Assembly: GCA_027004315.1 (NCBI GenBank)
Contig: JALTHV010000039.1
Location: 1 to 5,198 of the forward strand
DNA length: 5,198 nt
Direction: 5' to 3'
Source of the DNA: Deltaproteobacteria bacterium
GTDB lineage: Bacteria > Desulfobacterota > Dissulfuribacteria > Dissulfuribacterales > UBA3076
The position numbers were made by a program, and so were the translations under genes. The notes beneath the pieces were generated by a model. That model made no database searches. It worked only from the letters and a program-made list of their open reading frames with translations, and was not told the DNA's origin. The first letter of the stretch is position 1. Each line of letters opens with the position of its first letter. Shown one piece after another: positions 1 through 5,118 of the stretch.

Positions 1-108
1 CAGGGTTTCAGGAGCATCGCCTGATGCACAAGATCAGGGCACTCTGCCCATTAATCCGCACTGAAACCCTGGAAAAAGCTACCGCTGGCCGGAGACGCAA
101 ACGGTTAC
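1..108 (+). mobile_element. MITE-like palindromic element, copy 1 (left part outside window)
   Basis: This is the right portion of the same element found complete at 2574-2720 and 3956-4125. It starts inside the inner stem (CAGGGTTTCAG at 1-11 pairs with CTGAAACCCTG at 61-71). It contains the hairpin GCATC/GATGC (14-27) and a GGGC/GCCC hairpin (37-49), and the outer-stem arm GCTACCGCTGGCCGG at 78-92. It ends in the terminus GGTTAC at 103-108. The core is nearly identical to the other two copies and in the same orientation. The next 8 bases, GCCAGAAC (109-116), should be its target duplication; the partner would lie left of the window. It encodes nothing recognisable. Confidence 0.85.
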
Positions 109-156
109 GCCAGAACTTATTGAGAAGTTACGTTTTTTCTTTAATAACAATAGATT

Positions 157-188
157 GCCTCTGCGAGCTTTGCGCTTTTGCGTGAGAA
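157..188. repeat. TGCG-rich degenerate dispersed-repeat-like segment
   Basis: The segment has three TGCG units spaced 9-10 bases apart (TGCGAGCTT, TGCGCTTTT, TGCGTGAG) between AT-rich flanks. From memory, similar CTTTGCG-type strings occur as intergenic repeats in many environmental bacterial genomes and give short spurious peptides on the opposite strand. Only one copy is present here, so calling it a repeat rests on that recollection and not on the window. No function is proposed. Confidence 0.3.
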
Positions 189-235
189 AAAGATTTTTTG
201 CAAGGACACCAAGTTTGCATTGCCCTTCTGAAATC

Positions 236-252
236 TAGTAACATAGTTACTA
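236..252. promoter_or_regulatory. Perfect palindrome upstream of dtd, candidate operator
   Basis: TAGTAAC-ATA-GTTACTA is a perfect 7-bp inverted repeat with a 3-nt spacer, ending 30 nt before the dtd start codon. Its place in the AT-rich leader suggests a dimeric regulator site overlapping the dtd promoter. No convincing -35/-10 pair could be assigned around it. Its half sites contain GTAAC and GTTAC, the same pentamers as the mobile element ends, which could be chance. Only the symmetry is certain. Confidence 0.4.
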
Positions 253-282
253 AATACTGTATATCTGTATAGGAAGGTAATC

Positions 283-732
283 ATGAGGGCTGTCTGGCAG
301 AGAGTAACTGAGGCCTGGGTAGAGGTAGACAGAGAGATAGTGGGACGTATTGGCCAGGGGGCCCTTGTGTTCCTCGGGGTCGATTCAGGTGACACCGATC
401 TCGATGCGGCCTTTATGGCAAAAAAATGCGTAGATCTAAGGGCATTTGACGACAGGGATAGTCGGCTAAATCTCTCCTTAGCCGATATTGGAGGAGAACT
501 CCTCCTTGTATCCCAATTCACAGTATGTGCAGACTGCAGGAAGGGAAGGAGACCTTCATTTGTCCAGGCCGCCTCCCCCGATGAGGCCAATAGACTCTAT
601 AGGCTTGTAGCTGATAAAATCAGAGAAAAGGGACTTGTGGTAAAGACTGGCCGTTTTCAGACCCATATGAGAGTCCACCTGGTCAATGATGGCCCGGTGA
701 CCCTGCTTTTGGACAGCCGAAAGAGGTTTTGA
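283..732 (+). CDS. dtd: D-aminoacyl-tRNA deacylase
   Basis: This enzyme hydrolyses D-amino acids (and glycine mischarged on tRNA-Ala) from tRNA in the cytoplasm, recycling the tRNA and keeping D-residues out of proteins. The 149-residue product matches the usual family length of about 145. The two active-site signatures are present: SQFT at residues 77-80, followed by KGRRPSF at 87-93, and NDGPVT at 135-140, which carries the Gly-cisPro pair (G137, P138) that gives chiral selectivity. The N-terminus MRAVWQRVTEAWVEV fits the family. The ATG is preceded by AGGAAGG at 271-277 with a 5-nt gap, a strong ribosome binding site. The next gene starts 9 nt downstream, so the two are probably co-transcribed. 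Cysteines at 82 and 85, next to the SQFT motif, are a small departure from E. coli Dtd. Identification is secure. Confidence 0.96.
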   Translation: MRAVWQRVTEAWVEVDREIVGRIGQGALVFLGVDSGDTDLDAAFMAKKCVDLRAFDDRDSRLNLSLADIGGELLLVSQFTVCADCRKGRRPSFVQAASPDEANRLYRLVADKIREKGLVVKTGRFQTHMRVHLVNDGPVTLLLDSRKRF

Positions 733-741
733 TCAAGATCT

Positions 742-2571
742 ATGCTCAAACAAGAGGTCATTGAGATCCTTGATAACTGGGATCCCCCTCAGGTATGCGA
801 AGAAGCGGCAAATTGGCTGCTTTCTCAGCTTTCTTCCAGGACCTTCCTGCGGTTTAGTCAGGCCCTGGCGCAAGATATGAGAGGCCAGGCCGTTCTCTCC
901 GGATTCAGAATTACCCGTGATTCGGTAAAGAAGCCTGGTGTCAGGCAGGCGATAACTACCAGGTCAGTAGCGCTCCTTGTGTCCTCAAAGTGGGTAAGGA
1001 GTGTCTTTTTTCTCCTGTCCTTCCCTCATGCCAGGTGGTTCAGATGGGCAGAGGTCATTGAGGCACACCGTGAGGCATGGCTGCTGGAAAATTGGGAAAC
1101 GCTTATAAAGGGTACCGGAGACCCTGGTTTGGCCATTGCCTTTGCCCTGGATGATCGCTCGAGTCTGGCAGAAAAGGGAGAAAAGGCCTTAAAGGACAAA
1201 TTCCTATGGACAGGTGAATTGACAGTCTCCAGGGAATTGTTGCCAGGGGCATGGGCTGAGATCTCAGACCTTTTGGGAAACGGGGGACACAGAGATGCAG
1301 GCACAGAGGCCCTGGCAGGTCTGCAGGCAAGGCTTAATGAGCTGTCAGCCAGGCTACAGAGGGCCGAGCAGGAAGAAATAAGGCTCAAAAAGACGAGGAA
1401 AAAACTTGAATCCAGGATTGGGGAGCTGGAGGCAAAATGTCTGGAACAGGATGCCTTGGTCAAGGGCCTCAAGGGCAGGCTAAAGGAGCAGATGAGGTGC
1501 ACAAAGGTCCTTAAAGAGAAAATAGACTCAGAGGTTGAGGCAAGGGTCGCAGAGTTCTACCGGGAGTTCTGTAACTGTGATGGATATGAAGAGAGGCTCT
1601 GGAAAGACTCCTTGAGTGGCAGGAGTAAAGACCTCTTGGAGACGGCGGAAAGGGCCCTCATGGCCCAGGCCCAGCTTGATATCAGATACGGTACCCGCTC
1701 CAGGGTAATTTCCAGGCTCAAGAGGTTGGAGTCCAAGTACGAGGAGGTAGAAAGGGCTTTCAGCGATGCCCTTGTCCCGGTCCAGGCCCTGGTGAAGGTC
1801 AGAAAGGCCCTGCAGCTTGAGATAATCCACTGGAGACAGATGCTCCCAGGTTGTGAGGATGCCGGCTCACCTCTGGCAGAGATGATCCTTGGGGAGGCGA
1901 GGGCCTTTGCTGCGAGTGAAGAGGGAATCAGCAAAATCAAGGCCCTGTTAGGGGAAATGGAACGTCCCCTCCTCCAGTCACTGTTCAACGAAAATGAGAA
2001 GGAATTCTTACGCCGTCGCCTTCAGTTAGTCCTGGCAGAAAAGAGAAAGGCATGGCAGACCCTTATGGTAGCCAGCCACCCACCAATACGTATCCTGCCT
2101 CATGAGATAGAAGAAATCTCAAACCTTTCGGCCTTTATCCTGAGACATTACAATCTGTGTTCAGGCTCTGTACTGTTGGTCGATGGGTACAATGCGATAA
2201 AGAGTTCTGCCGAATGGGCCACGCTGGACCGTCATAACTTTACCAGGGCAAGGGAGCGTTTTATTGAACTCTGGGAGTTGAGAGCAAAGGACTGGGCAAG
2301 GGTAGAGCTGGTCTTTGACGGCCAGGAGAGGCATGTATCGGTCGAAGAGCGGGGCCGCCTGATGGTGATCTATACTGATACAAAATTCAAGAGCCAGAAG
2401 GCCGATCTCTATATCAAGTCACGTATGCAGGATCTCAAGACAGAAGACCCTGCCACAAAGCTATTTTTGATTACAGCAGACAGGGAATTGAGGGAGTCTG
2501 TCGGCCAGTGGTGCGATTATTTCGTAGAACCAAGGTGGGCACTCATACCCTATCTCAGCATAGAAGATTGA
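742..2571 (+). CDS. Large coiled-coil protein with C-terminal YacP-like NYN nuclease domain
   Basis: The 609-residue product has three parts. Residues 1-185 are an unrecognised, mostly helical region rich in tryptophan. Residues about 187-265 are a highly charged coiled coil. Residues about 475-609 resemble the YacP/Rae1 NYN (PIN-like) RNase domain. There the expected acidic residues are visible: D481 in VDGYN, D526 in VFDGQ, D555 in KADLYI and D580 in ITADREL, so metal-dependent nuclease activity is plausible. YacP (Rae1) of Bacillus is a ribosome-associated endoribonuclease of only about 170 residues, so this protein carries over 450 extra residues. No signal peptide or membrane segment is seen. 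The ATG at 742 is the first possible start after an in-frame TGA (730-732, the dtd stop). Its ribosome binding site is weak: AAGAGG lies 15 nt away, perhaps compensated by translation from dtd. Substrate and role are unknown; the dtd linkage suggests RNA or translation quality control. Confidence 0.85.
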   Translation: MLKQEVIEILDNWDPPQVCEEAANWLLSQLSSRTFLRFSQALAQDMRGQAVLSGFRITRDSVKKPGVRQAITTRSVALLVSSKWVRSVFFLLSFPHARWFRWAEVIEAHREAWLLENWETLIKGTGDPGLAIAFALDDRSSLAEKGEKALKDKFLWTGELTVSRELLPGAWAEISDLLGNGGHRDAGTEALAGLQARLNELSARLQRAEQEEIRLKKTRKKLESRIGELEAKCLEQDALVKGLKGRLKEQMRCTKVLKEKIDSEVEARVAEFYREFCNCDGYEERLWKDSLSGRSKDLLETAERALMAQAQLDIRYGTRSRVISRLKRLESKYEEVERAFSDALVPVQALVKVRKALQLEIIHWRQMLPGCEDAGSPLAEMILGEARAFAASEEGISKIKALLGEMERPLLQSLFNENEKEFLRRRLQLVLAEKRKAWQTLMVASHPPIRILPHEIEEISNLSAFILRHYNLCSGSVLLVDGYNAIKSSAEWATLDRHNFTRARERFIELWELRAKDWARVELVFDGQERHVSVEERGRLMVIYTDTKFKSQKADLYIKSRMQDLKTEDPATKLFLITADRELRESVGQWCDYFVEPRWALIPYLSIED

Positions 2572-2573
2572 TA
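2566..2573. repeat. Left target-site duplication of element copy 2
   Basis: GATTGATA directly precedes the GTAACC end of the element and matches GATTGATG on the other side at 7 of 8 positions. It contains the TGA stop codon of the NYN gene (2569-2571), so the insertion left that stop intact. Confidence 0.75.
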
Positions 2574-2720
2574 GTAACCATTCACATTCCCCCGGCCAGC
2601 GGTAGCCTTTTTCAGGGTTTCAGGAGCATCGCTTGATGCACAAGATCAGGGCTCTTTGCCTACTAATCCGCACTGAAACCCTTCAAAATGCTACCGCTGG
2701 CCGGGGACGTGAACGGTTAC
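2574..2720 (+). mobile_element. MITE-like palindromic element, copy 2 (complete, 147 bp)
   Basis: The element runs from GTAACC to GGTTAC with imperfect terminal inverted repeats of about 31-33 bp. An outer stem (2592-2606 with 2690-2704) pairs perfectly over 15 bp, and an inner stem AGGGTTTCAG/CTGAAACCCT (2614-2623 with 2673-2682) over 10 bp. The tip carries two small hairpins: GCATC/GATGC (2626-2639) and GGGC/GCCT (2649-2661) closed by GAT/ATC (2644-2646, 2666-2668). It encodes no transposase, so it would have to be moved by one supplied elsewhere. It lies 2 nt after the NYN stop and overlaps the trmL stop, filling the whole space between two convergent genes. Such a large hairpin might act as a bidirectional terminator, but no classical stem plus T-run is present. 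Confidence 0.92.
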
Positions 2721-3202
2721 GATTGATGCAGGTCTTCAGGCCTGTCCCAAATGCCAAGCTGCCTGTATGCCTCGTAAACGCATATCGCTACCACATTAGA
2801 CAGGTTATGGCTCCTTACCTTACCCCATATAGGCAGATAAAAGCACCTCTCAATGTTTTCCTCGATGAGAGAGGGAGGAAGCCCTGAGGTCTCCTTCCCA
2901 AAAACGAGATAGCACCCCGGGGTAAATTTGGCCTCGGTGTATATATATTTTCCCTTAGTTGAGAAATACAGGAGTTCTTTTCCGAAGGCCTCAGACATAA
3001 AGGCCTCCAGGCTGCTGTGATGTTTTATAGTCACACTAGGCCAGTAATCAAGGCCTGCTCTCTTGAGACTCCTGTCATCGGTCCTGAAGCCAAGGGGATG
3101 GACAAGATGGAGCACAGAATTAGTAGCCCCGCAGATTCGGGCAATATTACCAGTGTTGGGCGGTATCTCGGGTTCTACCAATACTACATGGAGGGAGTTC
3201 AT
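2717..3202 (-). CDS. trmL: tRNA (cytidine/uridine-34-2'-O)-methyltransferase, SPOUT family
   Basis: This enzyme uses S-adenosylmethionine to 2'-O-methylate the wobble nucleotide of certain leucine tRNAs, acting as a dimer with a trefoil-knot fold. The 161-residue product is close to E. coli TrmL (157). Family motifs are clear: EPEIPPNTGNIAR at 10-22, RRAGLDYW-like KRAGLDYW at 47-54, LVFGKETSGLPP at 99-110, and the knot segment RSHNLSN at 130-136 followed by VAICVYEAYRQLG. The usual RS-L/M-N is RSHN here, a minor change. The ATG overlaps the upstream fur stop in ATGA (3199-3202), so translation is probably coupled, and GGGAAAG lies just before it. The TAA stop (2717-2719) comes from the end of mobile element copy 2. 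Without the insertion the frame would run five codons after HQ (S-S-M-L-R) before a TAG at 2550-2552. Confidence 0.95.
   Translation of the reverse strand: MNSLHVVLVEPEIPPNTGNIARICGATNSVLHLVHPLGFRTDDRSLKRAGLDYWPSVTIKHHSSLEAFMSEAFGKELLYFSTKGKYIYTEAKFTPGCYLVFGKETSGLPPSLIEENIERCFYLPIWGKVRSHNLSNVVAICVYEAYRQLGIWDRPEDLHQS
2721..2728. repeat. Right target-site duplication of element copy 2
   Basis: GATTGATG immediately follows the GGTTAC end of the element and pairs with GATTGATA at 2566-2573 (7 of 8 identical). On the minus strand it encodes part of the last trmL codons. Confidence 0.75.
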
Positions 3203-3651
3203 TTCTTTCCCAGAAATTTTTCACAGCATTCAGGGCAAAATCCCTTCACTTCTAAATTGGACTTCAGTATCTTATAACCGAAACGGTCTGCCAGGTCCTT
3301 TTCAATATCTTTCAACCTGGGTTCTACGAATTCTTCTATCTTTCCACACTCAATACAGCGAAGATGACAGTGGGGCTCATGACCATAGGTGTGCTCGTAG
3401 TATACGCGGCCGGCCTCAAAAAATACATCCTGGATCAGGCCGGCGTCTATCAAGAGTGGCATAATACGATATATGGATGCCTTTGAAATATGTATCCCCT
3501 TTTGCCTCATAGCCAAATACAGCGTATCTATATCAAAGTGGTCATGGGTAGAGAAGATCTCTTTTATTATCTGCTCCCGTTCTTGCGTATATCTCAGCCC
3601 GTGCCTTTGCAGATACTCACGGAAGACCTGTAACTCTGACTTTTTTTTCAT
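3199..3651 (-). CDS. Fur-family metal-dependent transcriptional regulator
   Basis: The product is a 150-residue cytoplasmic DNA-binding dimer that senses a metal ion (Fe, Zn, Mn) or peroxide. An N-terminal winged helix spans roughly residues 1-80, with the recognition-helix region SKASIYRIMPLLIDAGLI at 56-73. The dimerisation domain carries the structural zinc pairs C99-x2-C102 and C139-x2-C142. Candidate sensory ligands are H38, E86, H94, H96 and E107, by alignment to the H33/E81/HxH/E set of Fur. The aspartates typical of peroxide-sensing PerR are glutamates here, so iron- or zinc-responsive Fur/Zur function is more likely than PerR. The histidine usually found before LxxxG near the C-terminus is serine (S131), so the site is not fully standard. 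The start follows a possible AAGGG site. The gene overlaps trmL by 4 nt, an unusual operon partner. Subfamily cannot be fixed from sequence alone. Confidence 0.9.
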   Translation of the reverse strand: MKKKSELQVFREYLQRHGLRYTQEREQIIKEIFSTHDHFDIDTLYLAMRQKGIHISKASIYRIMPLLIDAGLIQDVFFEAGRVYYEHTYGHEPHCHLRCIECGKIEEFVEPRLKDIEKDLADRFGYKILKSNLEVKGFCPECCEKFLGKK

Positions 3652-3665
3652 GAAAAAGGCCCTTA

Positions 3666-3693
3666 ATTATAAAATTATATGAATTGAAGCCAA
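3666..3693 (-). promoter_or_regulatory. Probable sigma-70-type promoter of the fur-trmL operon
   Basis: Read on the minus strand, TTGGCT (3693-3688) is followed after 16 nt by a perfect TATAAT (3671-3666), 14 nt before the fur-family ATG. A second perfect TATAAT lies 8 nt further upstream (3679-3674). The closer box would give a very short leader with AAGGG near its 5' end, so the distal box may be used instead. The AT-rich direct repeat may also bind the regulator itself, as Fur proteins often repress their own genes, but no clean 7-1-7 Fur or PerR box is present. Confidence 0.5.
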
Positions 3694-3947
3694 GTCAGTC
3701 TGTTTGATGGCCATTCTGCCCTGTCTCTGGATAAAGGCCCTAGTTCTGGAAAAGGCTCTCAATATCTATTCCCTTTCTCTTTTAACAATACGAGGAGGCC
3801 AAGTCAAGCTAAAGCAAATCTTTATTAATAAACATACGCTCAAGTAAGTCTCAATAAGCTGGGGCAGATCAGATTTTGCGACTATGCACTGGATTCCTTC
3901 CTTCGGTAGATGCGGGAAGTCCAACCACTGCACAAGGTCTTGACCCT

Positions 3948-3955
3948 CTCGCTTA
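3948..3955. repeat. Left target-site duplication of element copy 3
   Basis: CTCGCTTA is repeated exactly at 4126-4133, immediately outside the two ends of the element. The following G matches as well, but on the left it is the first base of the element. Confidence 0.88.
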
Positions 3956-4125
3956 GTAACTGTTCACATTCCCCCCAGCCAGTAGTAGCCTTTTGAAGGG
4001 TTTCAGAAGCATCGCTTGATGCACAAGATCAGGGCCTCTGCCTATTAATCCGCACTGAAACCCTTCAAAATGCTACTACTGGCTGGAGATATGAACGGTT
4101 GCAACAGGGGGATGTGAACGGTTAC
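3956..4125 (+). mobile_element. MITE-like palindromic element, copy 3 (complete, 170 bp, extra right end)
   Basis: The element begins GTAAC and ends GTTAC, flanked by perfect 8-bp duplications. The outer stem CCAGCCAGTAGTAGC (3975-3989) pairs perfectly with 4072-4086. After one mismatch (3990/4071) the inner stem pairs 16 of 16 (3991-4006 with 4055-4070), so 31 of 32 stem positions match. Compared with copy 2 the outer stem has three base changes, each compensated on the other arm. The tip hairpins GCATC/GATGC (4009-4022) and GGGC/GCCT are conserved. It lies inside, and interrupts, the reading frame 3766-4240. It carries 23 extra bases on the right (4103-4125), described separately. There is no transposase gene. 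Confidence 0.93.
4103..4125 (+). repeat. Duplicated right terminus within element copy 3
   Basis: Next to the stem, positions 4085-4102 (GGAGATATGAACGGTTGC) match the normal right end of copies 1 and 2. A second terminus, GGGGGATGTGAACGGTTAC at 4107-4125, follows directly. The target duplication abuts the outer one, so the outer end was the one used in transposition, and the inner end has lost the GTTAC consensus (GTTGC). Confidence 0.8.
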
Positions 4126-4133
4126 CTCGCTTA
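4126..4133. repeat. Right target-site duplication of element copy 3
   Basis: CTCGCTTA is identical to 3948-3955 and abuts the GTTAC end at 4125. On the minus strand it reads TAAGCGAG, within the codons for the last residues (P-K-R) of the N-terminal half of the split frame. Confidence 0.88.
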
Positions 4134-4325
4134 GGTATGGCTAACCAGGGAATGAGCTTCGATATCTGCTCTTTTAATAAGAGGCCTTCCTTTTCAAGTA
4201 TTGAGAAGATATAGTCTGGGTCATAGTATGAATGAGACATGGATTTTTATGCCCTTATTATTGCTAAAATAGCCTTGGCATACCGGATCTTCTGCAAAAA
4301 ACTCAAACTACCTACTTTTTAGATC

Positions 4326-4344
4326 GGCCCAAAGTCCTTGGGCC
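4326..4344 (+). promoter_or_regulatory. Hairpin in the rsmE leader
   Basis: GGCCCAA and TTGGGCC form a perfect 7-bp stem with a 5-nt loop, ending 13 nt before the rsmE ATG. No T-run follows on either strand, so it is unlikely to be a terminator. It sits where a ribosome binding site would be expected, and none is visible, so it may affect rsmE translation. The rest of 4241-4357 is AT-rich and should contain the rsmE promoter, but no convincing -35/-10 pair was found. Confidence 0.4.
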
Positions 4345-4357
4345 TGTAGTGTAAAAG

Positions 4358-5116
4358 ATGTCTCTATCTCACTTTCTGATACCCGCAGACATCCCCTTAG
4401 AGACCCAGGGTACTGTTACCCTTACGGGTCAAGAGGCACATCACCTGCTACATGTACGGCATCTGGGACCAGGGAGTCTTGTCAGGCTCATAGATGGCTC
4501 TGGAAGGGTAGCCAAGGCGGAAGTCGTTTGGGTAAATGGGTCACAGGCAGGCCTGAATATTATGGAGGTCCGGAGACAGCAGAGAGATTGCCTGCCGATT
4601 GAATTGATAGTAGCCTTACTTAAGGGAAATCGTATGGACTGGATGATACAGAAGGCAACTGAGTTAGGAGTTCAAGCCATCCATCCGGTGATTACCCAAC
4701 ACACAGTGGTTAAAGTAAATAATGAAAAGGCTGGCAGACGTCTGGACCGCTGGAAGGAGATAGCCAGGCAGGCATTAAAACAGTGCAGGGGTAGTCTCTT
4801 GCCTGCTATCTACCCACCTGTCCCCCTGAAAGAGGCACTGGAAAAGATCCCCTATGCCGGGGCCAAGATACTGCTCTGGGAATCAGAGAGGCTACGGTCT
4901 CTATTTTCTGCCTGGAGAGATCAGGCCAAGGCCCTGCCGGTAGTCATTGTCATCGGGCCGGAGGGAGGCCTCTCCAGAGAGGAAATCCTGGCATGTGAAG
5001 ATACAGGCTTTCTCTCTGCCAGCATGGGTCTGCGGACTCTCCGTTCAGAGACTGCGGCCATCGGGGCAGTAGCAGCCCTGGCGGCGACTATGCTTTCAGA
5101 CCTGGAGGAGTACTGA
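4358..5116 (+). CDS. rsmE: 16S rRNA (uracil-1498-N3)-methyltransferase
   Basis: This enzyme methylates N3 of U1498 in the decoding region of 16S rRNA in assembled 30S subunits, using S-adenosylmethionine. The 252-residue product has normal family length. An N-terminal PUA-like RNA-binding domain (about 1-75) includes EAHHLLHVRHLGPGS at 26-40. The SPOUT trefoil-knot domain follows, with QKATELGV at 98-105, RWKEIARQALKQCRGS at 131-146, the SAM-binding loop IGPEGGLSREEI at 199-210, and the knot segment MGLRTLRSETAAI at 223-235. The ATG is fixed by an in-frame TAA two codons upstream, and the next residues (SHF) suit the family N-terminus. No good Shine-Dalgarno sequence is seen; a hairpin lies just upstream. 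The next gene starts 2 nt after the stop. Confidence 0.96.
   Translation: MSLSHFLIPADIPLETQGTVTLTGQEAHHLLHVRHLGPGSLVRLIDGSGRVAKAEVVWVNGSQAGLNIMEVRRQQRDCLPIELIVALLKGNRMDWMIQKATELGVQAIHPVITQHTVVKVNNEKAGRRLDRWKEIARQALKQCRGSLLPAIYPPVPLKEALEKIPYAGAKILLWESERLRSLFSAWRDQAKALPVVIVIGPEGGLSREEILACEDTGFLSASMGLRTLRSETAAIGAVAALAATMLSDLEEY
5104..5110 (+). promoter_or_regulatory. Ribosome binding site deciding the GTG start of the next gene
   Basis: GGAGGAG lies within the last rsmE codons and ends 8 nt before the GTG at 5119. It is a near-perfect Shine-Dalgarno sequence and supports GTG, since no ATG is available in that frame near the N-terminus. The nearby ATG at 5138 is in another frame and meets a stop after one codon. 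Confidence 0.75.
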
Positions 5117-5118
5117 TA

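Larger units (their letters stand above)
3766..4240 (-). pseudogene. Unrecognised small gene split by mobile element copy 3
   Basis: A minus-strand frame opens at ATG 4240-4238, after an in-frame TAA 9 nt upstream, with AAGGG 11-13 nt before it. It runs 38 residues (beginning MSHSYYDPDYIF) before entering the element, where it ends at TAG (4078-4076) as a 54-residue fragment. Removing the element plus one 8-bp duplication (178 bp) restores one continuous frame of 98 residues, ending at TAG 3768-3766. The restored part includes helix-like EKEGLLLKEQISKLIPWL and, past the junction, DLVQWLDFPHLP and CIVAKSDLPQLIETYL. After ETYL the frame turns odd (SVCLLIKICF). A one-base shift there would give ERMFINKDLL and a stop at 3811-3809, an 84-residue protein, so an older frameshift is possible. 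I do not recognise the family. It could be a chance frame, but exact continuity across the insertion favours a former gene. Confidence 0.55.

Noticed and set aside
257..271. Direct repeat CTGTATA-T-CTGTATA before the dtd ribosome binding site
   Set aside because: Short and AT-rich; it could hold a -10 element but has no matching -35, so no promoter is claimed.
141..590. A 149-codon minus-strand frame overlapping dtd
   Set aside because: It is the antisense shadow of dtd plus the TGCG-rich segment, with a low-complexity serine-rich product.
1026..1988. Several minus-strand frames opposite the NYN gene
   Set aside because: They lie wholly within a well-supported coding region and their serine- and leucine-rich products look like antisense translation.
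2633..2887. An 84-codon plus-strand frame starting inside repeat copy 2
   Set aside because: It begins in the tip of the repeat and runs antisense through the clear trmL gene; the product resembles nothing.
3199..3651. Assignment as peroxide sensor PerR
   Set aside because: The aspartates needed for PerR oxidation appear to be glutamates (E86, E107), so only the Fur family is stated.
3644..3657. Palindrome TTTTTCATGAAAAA across the fur-family start codon as an operator
   Set aside because: It is explained by the lysine codons after ATG and a T-run in the leader; low complexity makes it weak evidence.
1..4125. REP/RAYT-type or IS200/IS605-type palindromic element
   Set aside because: Those single-strand systems leave no target duplication, while both complete copies here have 8-bp flanking repeats.
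1..4125. CRISPR repeats
   Set aside because: The three copies are over 1 kb apart, about 150 bp long, and separated by genes, not by uniform spacers.
4326..4344. Intrinsic terminator
   Set aside because: The stem is good, but no T-run follows it on either strand, and it lies 13 nt before a start codon.
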